Below are positions 6,025-6,785 of a stretch of DNA of 6,785 nucleotides, piece after piece; positions within the stretch are counted from its first letter, which is position 1; each line of letters opens with the position of its first letter. This DNA is from JANMQK01 sp031370485. Lineage in GTDB: Bacteria > Acidobacteriota > Polarisedimenticolia > Gp22-AA2. Location of the stretch: positions 1-6,785 of the forward strand of contig JANMQK010000198.1 of the NCBI GenBank assembly GCA_031370485.1, in the 5' to 3' direction. The translations under genes and the position numbers were made by a program. The notes beneath the pieces were generated by a model. That model ran no database searches, had not been told where the DNA came from, and saw only the letters and a program-made list of their open reading frames with translations.

Positions 6025-6785
6025 TCAGGCCTCCAGGCTGAAGCGGGTCGCGGCCAGACGGTGGAGCGGCCTCCAGACAACGCGGTTCAGGGTCACGACC
6101 ATGACGGCCATGGCGATCGTGGCCGCGAGAAGCTGCGGGACATTGCCGCTGTCGCTCGCCTGGCTGATGACCGAGCCGAGCCCCCGCACCGACAGGACGC
6201 GCCCCCCGAAGCGGAAGTACTCGGCGATGATGCTGGCGTTCCAGGCGCCGCCCGCCGCCGTCACGAGCCCGGTGAGAAGGTAGGGAAAGATCCCCGGCAG
6301 GATCAGCCGGCGCCAGCGGTCGACAAAGCCGAACCGGAAGGCCAGCGCGGCTTCCTTGAGGTCCGCCGGAAGCGCCATGGTCCCGGCGATCACGTTGAAC
6401 AGGATGTACCACTGGGTCCCGAGGAGCATCAGGACGAGTGACGCCGCACCCATCCCCCCGCCGTGCCGGATGAGCACGAGAAGAAGCACCGGGAAAAGGG
6501 CCGTCGCCGGCACCGACGCCGCGATCTGGACGATGGGCTGCGCGAACCGCGCCAGCCGCGGGCTCGAGCCGATGGCGTCTCCTGCCGGTACGGTCCAGAG
6601 CGCTCCGGCGAGCAGCGCCGCGAAGACGCGCAGCAGCGTGGCTCCGGCGCCCCGCACGACCTGACCCGCCTCGGCGGCGCCGAGAGACGCGAGCATCATC
6701 GCGGCGCGCGACGCGGCGTACAGCACCACGGCCATGACGAGCGCGGCCGCGACGCGCCAGGCCCACGAGGTCCCCGGCCCCGGGC
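6025..6785 (-). CDS. NitT/TauT-type ABC transporter permease, 5'-partial (probably second half of a fused permease)
   Basis: An inner-membrane permease of the nitrate/sulfonate/bicarbonate ABC import family, ending at TGA 6027-6025. The frame stays open to the right edge, giving at least 252 residues; a methionine codon at 6735 falls inside the first hydrophobic segment (W-x-W-R-V-A-A-A-L-V before it), so the real start is probably outside. The cytoplasmic EAA loop is clear: EAA at about 6354-6346, then ILPGIFP some 15 residues on, the coupling site for the ATPase subunit. Several membrane segments flank it. The NASIIAEYFRFGG, RGLGSVISQASDSGN and NRVVWRPLHRLAATRF elements match, from memory, the C-terminal half of double-domain permeases of about 550-600 residues, so an equivalent first half may lie to the right. 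No binding protein or ATPase gene is in the window, so the solute is unknown. Confidence 0.88.
   Translation of the reverse strand, partial: PGPGTSWAWRVAAALVMAVVLYAASRAAMMLASLGAAEAGQVVRGAGATLLRVFAALLAGALWTVPAGDAIGSSPRLARFAQPIVQIAASVPATALFPVLLLVLIRHGGGMGAASLVLMLLGTQWYILFNVIAGTMALPADLKEAALAFRFGFVDRWRRLILPGIFPYLLTGLVTAAGGAWNASIIAEYFRFGGRVLSVRGLGSVISQASDSGNVPQLLAATIAMAVMVVTLNRVVWRPLHRLAATRFSLEA

Noticed and set aside
5785..6441. 218-codon plus-strand ORF across the intergenic gap and permease
   Set aside because: Its second half is antisense to the permease and its composition is shadow-like; no convincing ribosome site.
5948..6766. 272-codon minus-strand ORF over the permease
   Set aside because: It is in a different frame from the EAA-loop-containing permease and is Arg-rich without membrane segments.

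Overview
The window is high-GC bacterial chromosomal DNA in which all five supported genes are read from the minus strand. No rRNA, tRNA, CRISPR array, insertion sequence or phage gene is visible. The gene mix (a large exported protein built of carboxypeptidase-regulatory-like repeats, a NitT/TauT-type permease that looks like half of a fused protein, and strong GC bias at third codon positions) suggests a GC-rich soil or sediment lineage such as Acidobacteriota or a related uncultured phylum. That placement is inference from style, not from a marker gene.

In the direction of transcription (right to left) the window opens inside an ABC-transporter permease of the nitrate/sulfonate/bicarbonate type, whose start lies beyond the right edge. 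A 250-bp non-coding gap follows, with a good sigma70-like promoter candidate, a perfect 12-bp palindrome and a GC-only hairpin. Next is a 170-residue, highly charged, probably membrane-anchored or exported protein that I do not recognise, followed by a plausible rho-independent terminator.

Below that is a tight three-gene operon. It begins with a 343-residue P-loop NTPase of the SIMIBI type (MobB/dethiobiotin-synthetase-like fold) with an extra N-terminal domain and no assigned function. Twelve bases later comes a complete 605-residue MsbA-like ABC half-exporter. Its stop codon overlaps by ATGA the start of a large Sec-exported protein with seven tandem beta-sandwich repeats and an IPT/TIG domain, which leaves the window at base 1 after 757 residues.

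The large repeat protein is the easiest gene to miss: its reading frame has no stop inside the window, and several shorter out-of-frame ORFs overlie it. The coupling of a cytosolic NTPase, an ABC exporter and an exported modular surface protein is the most interesting feature. The sequence shows coexpression but does not show a shared pathway.
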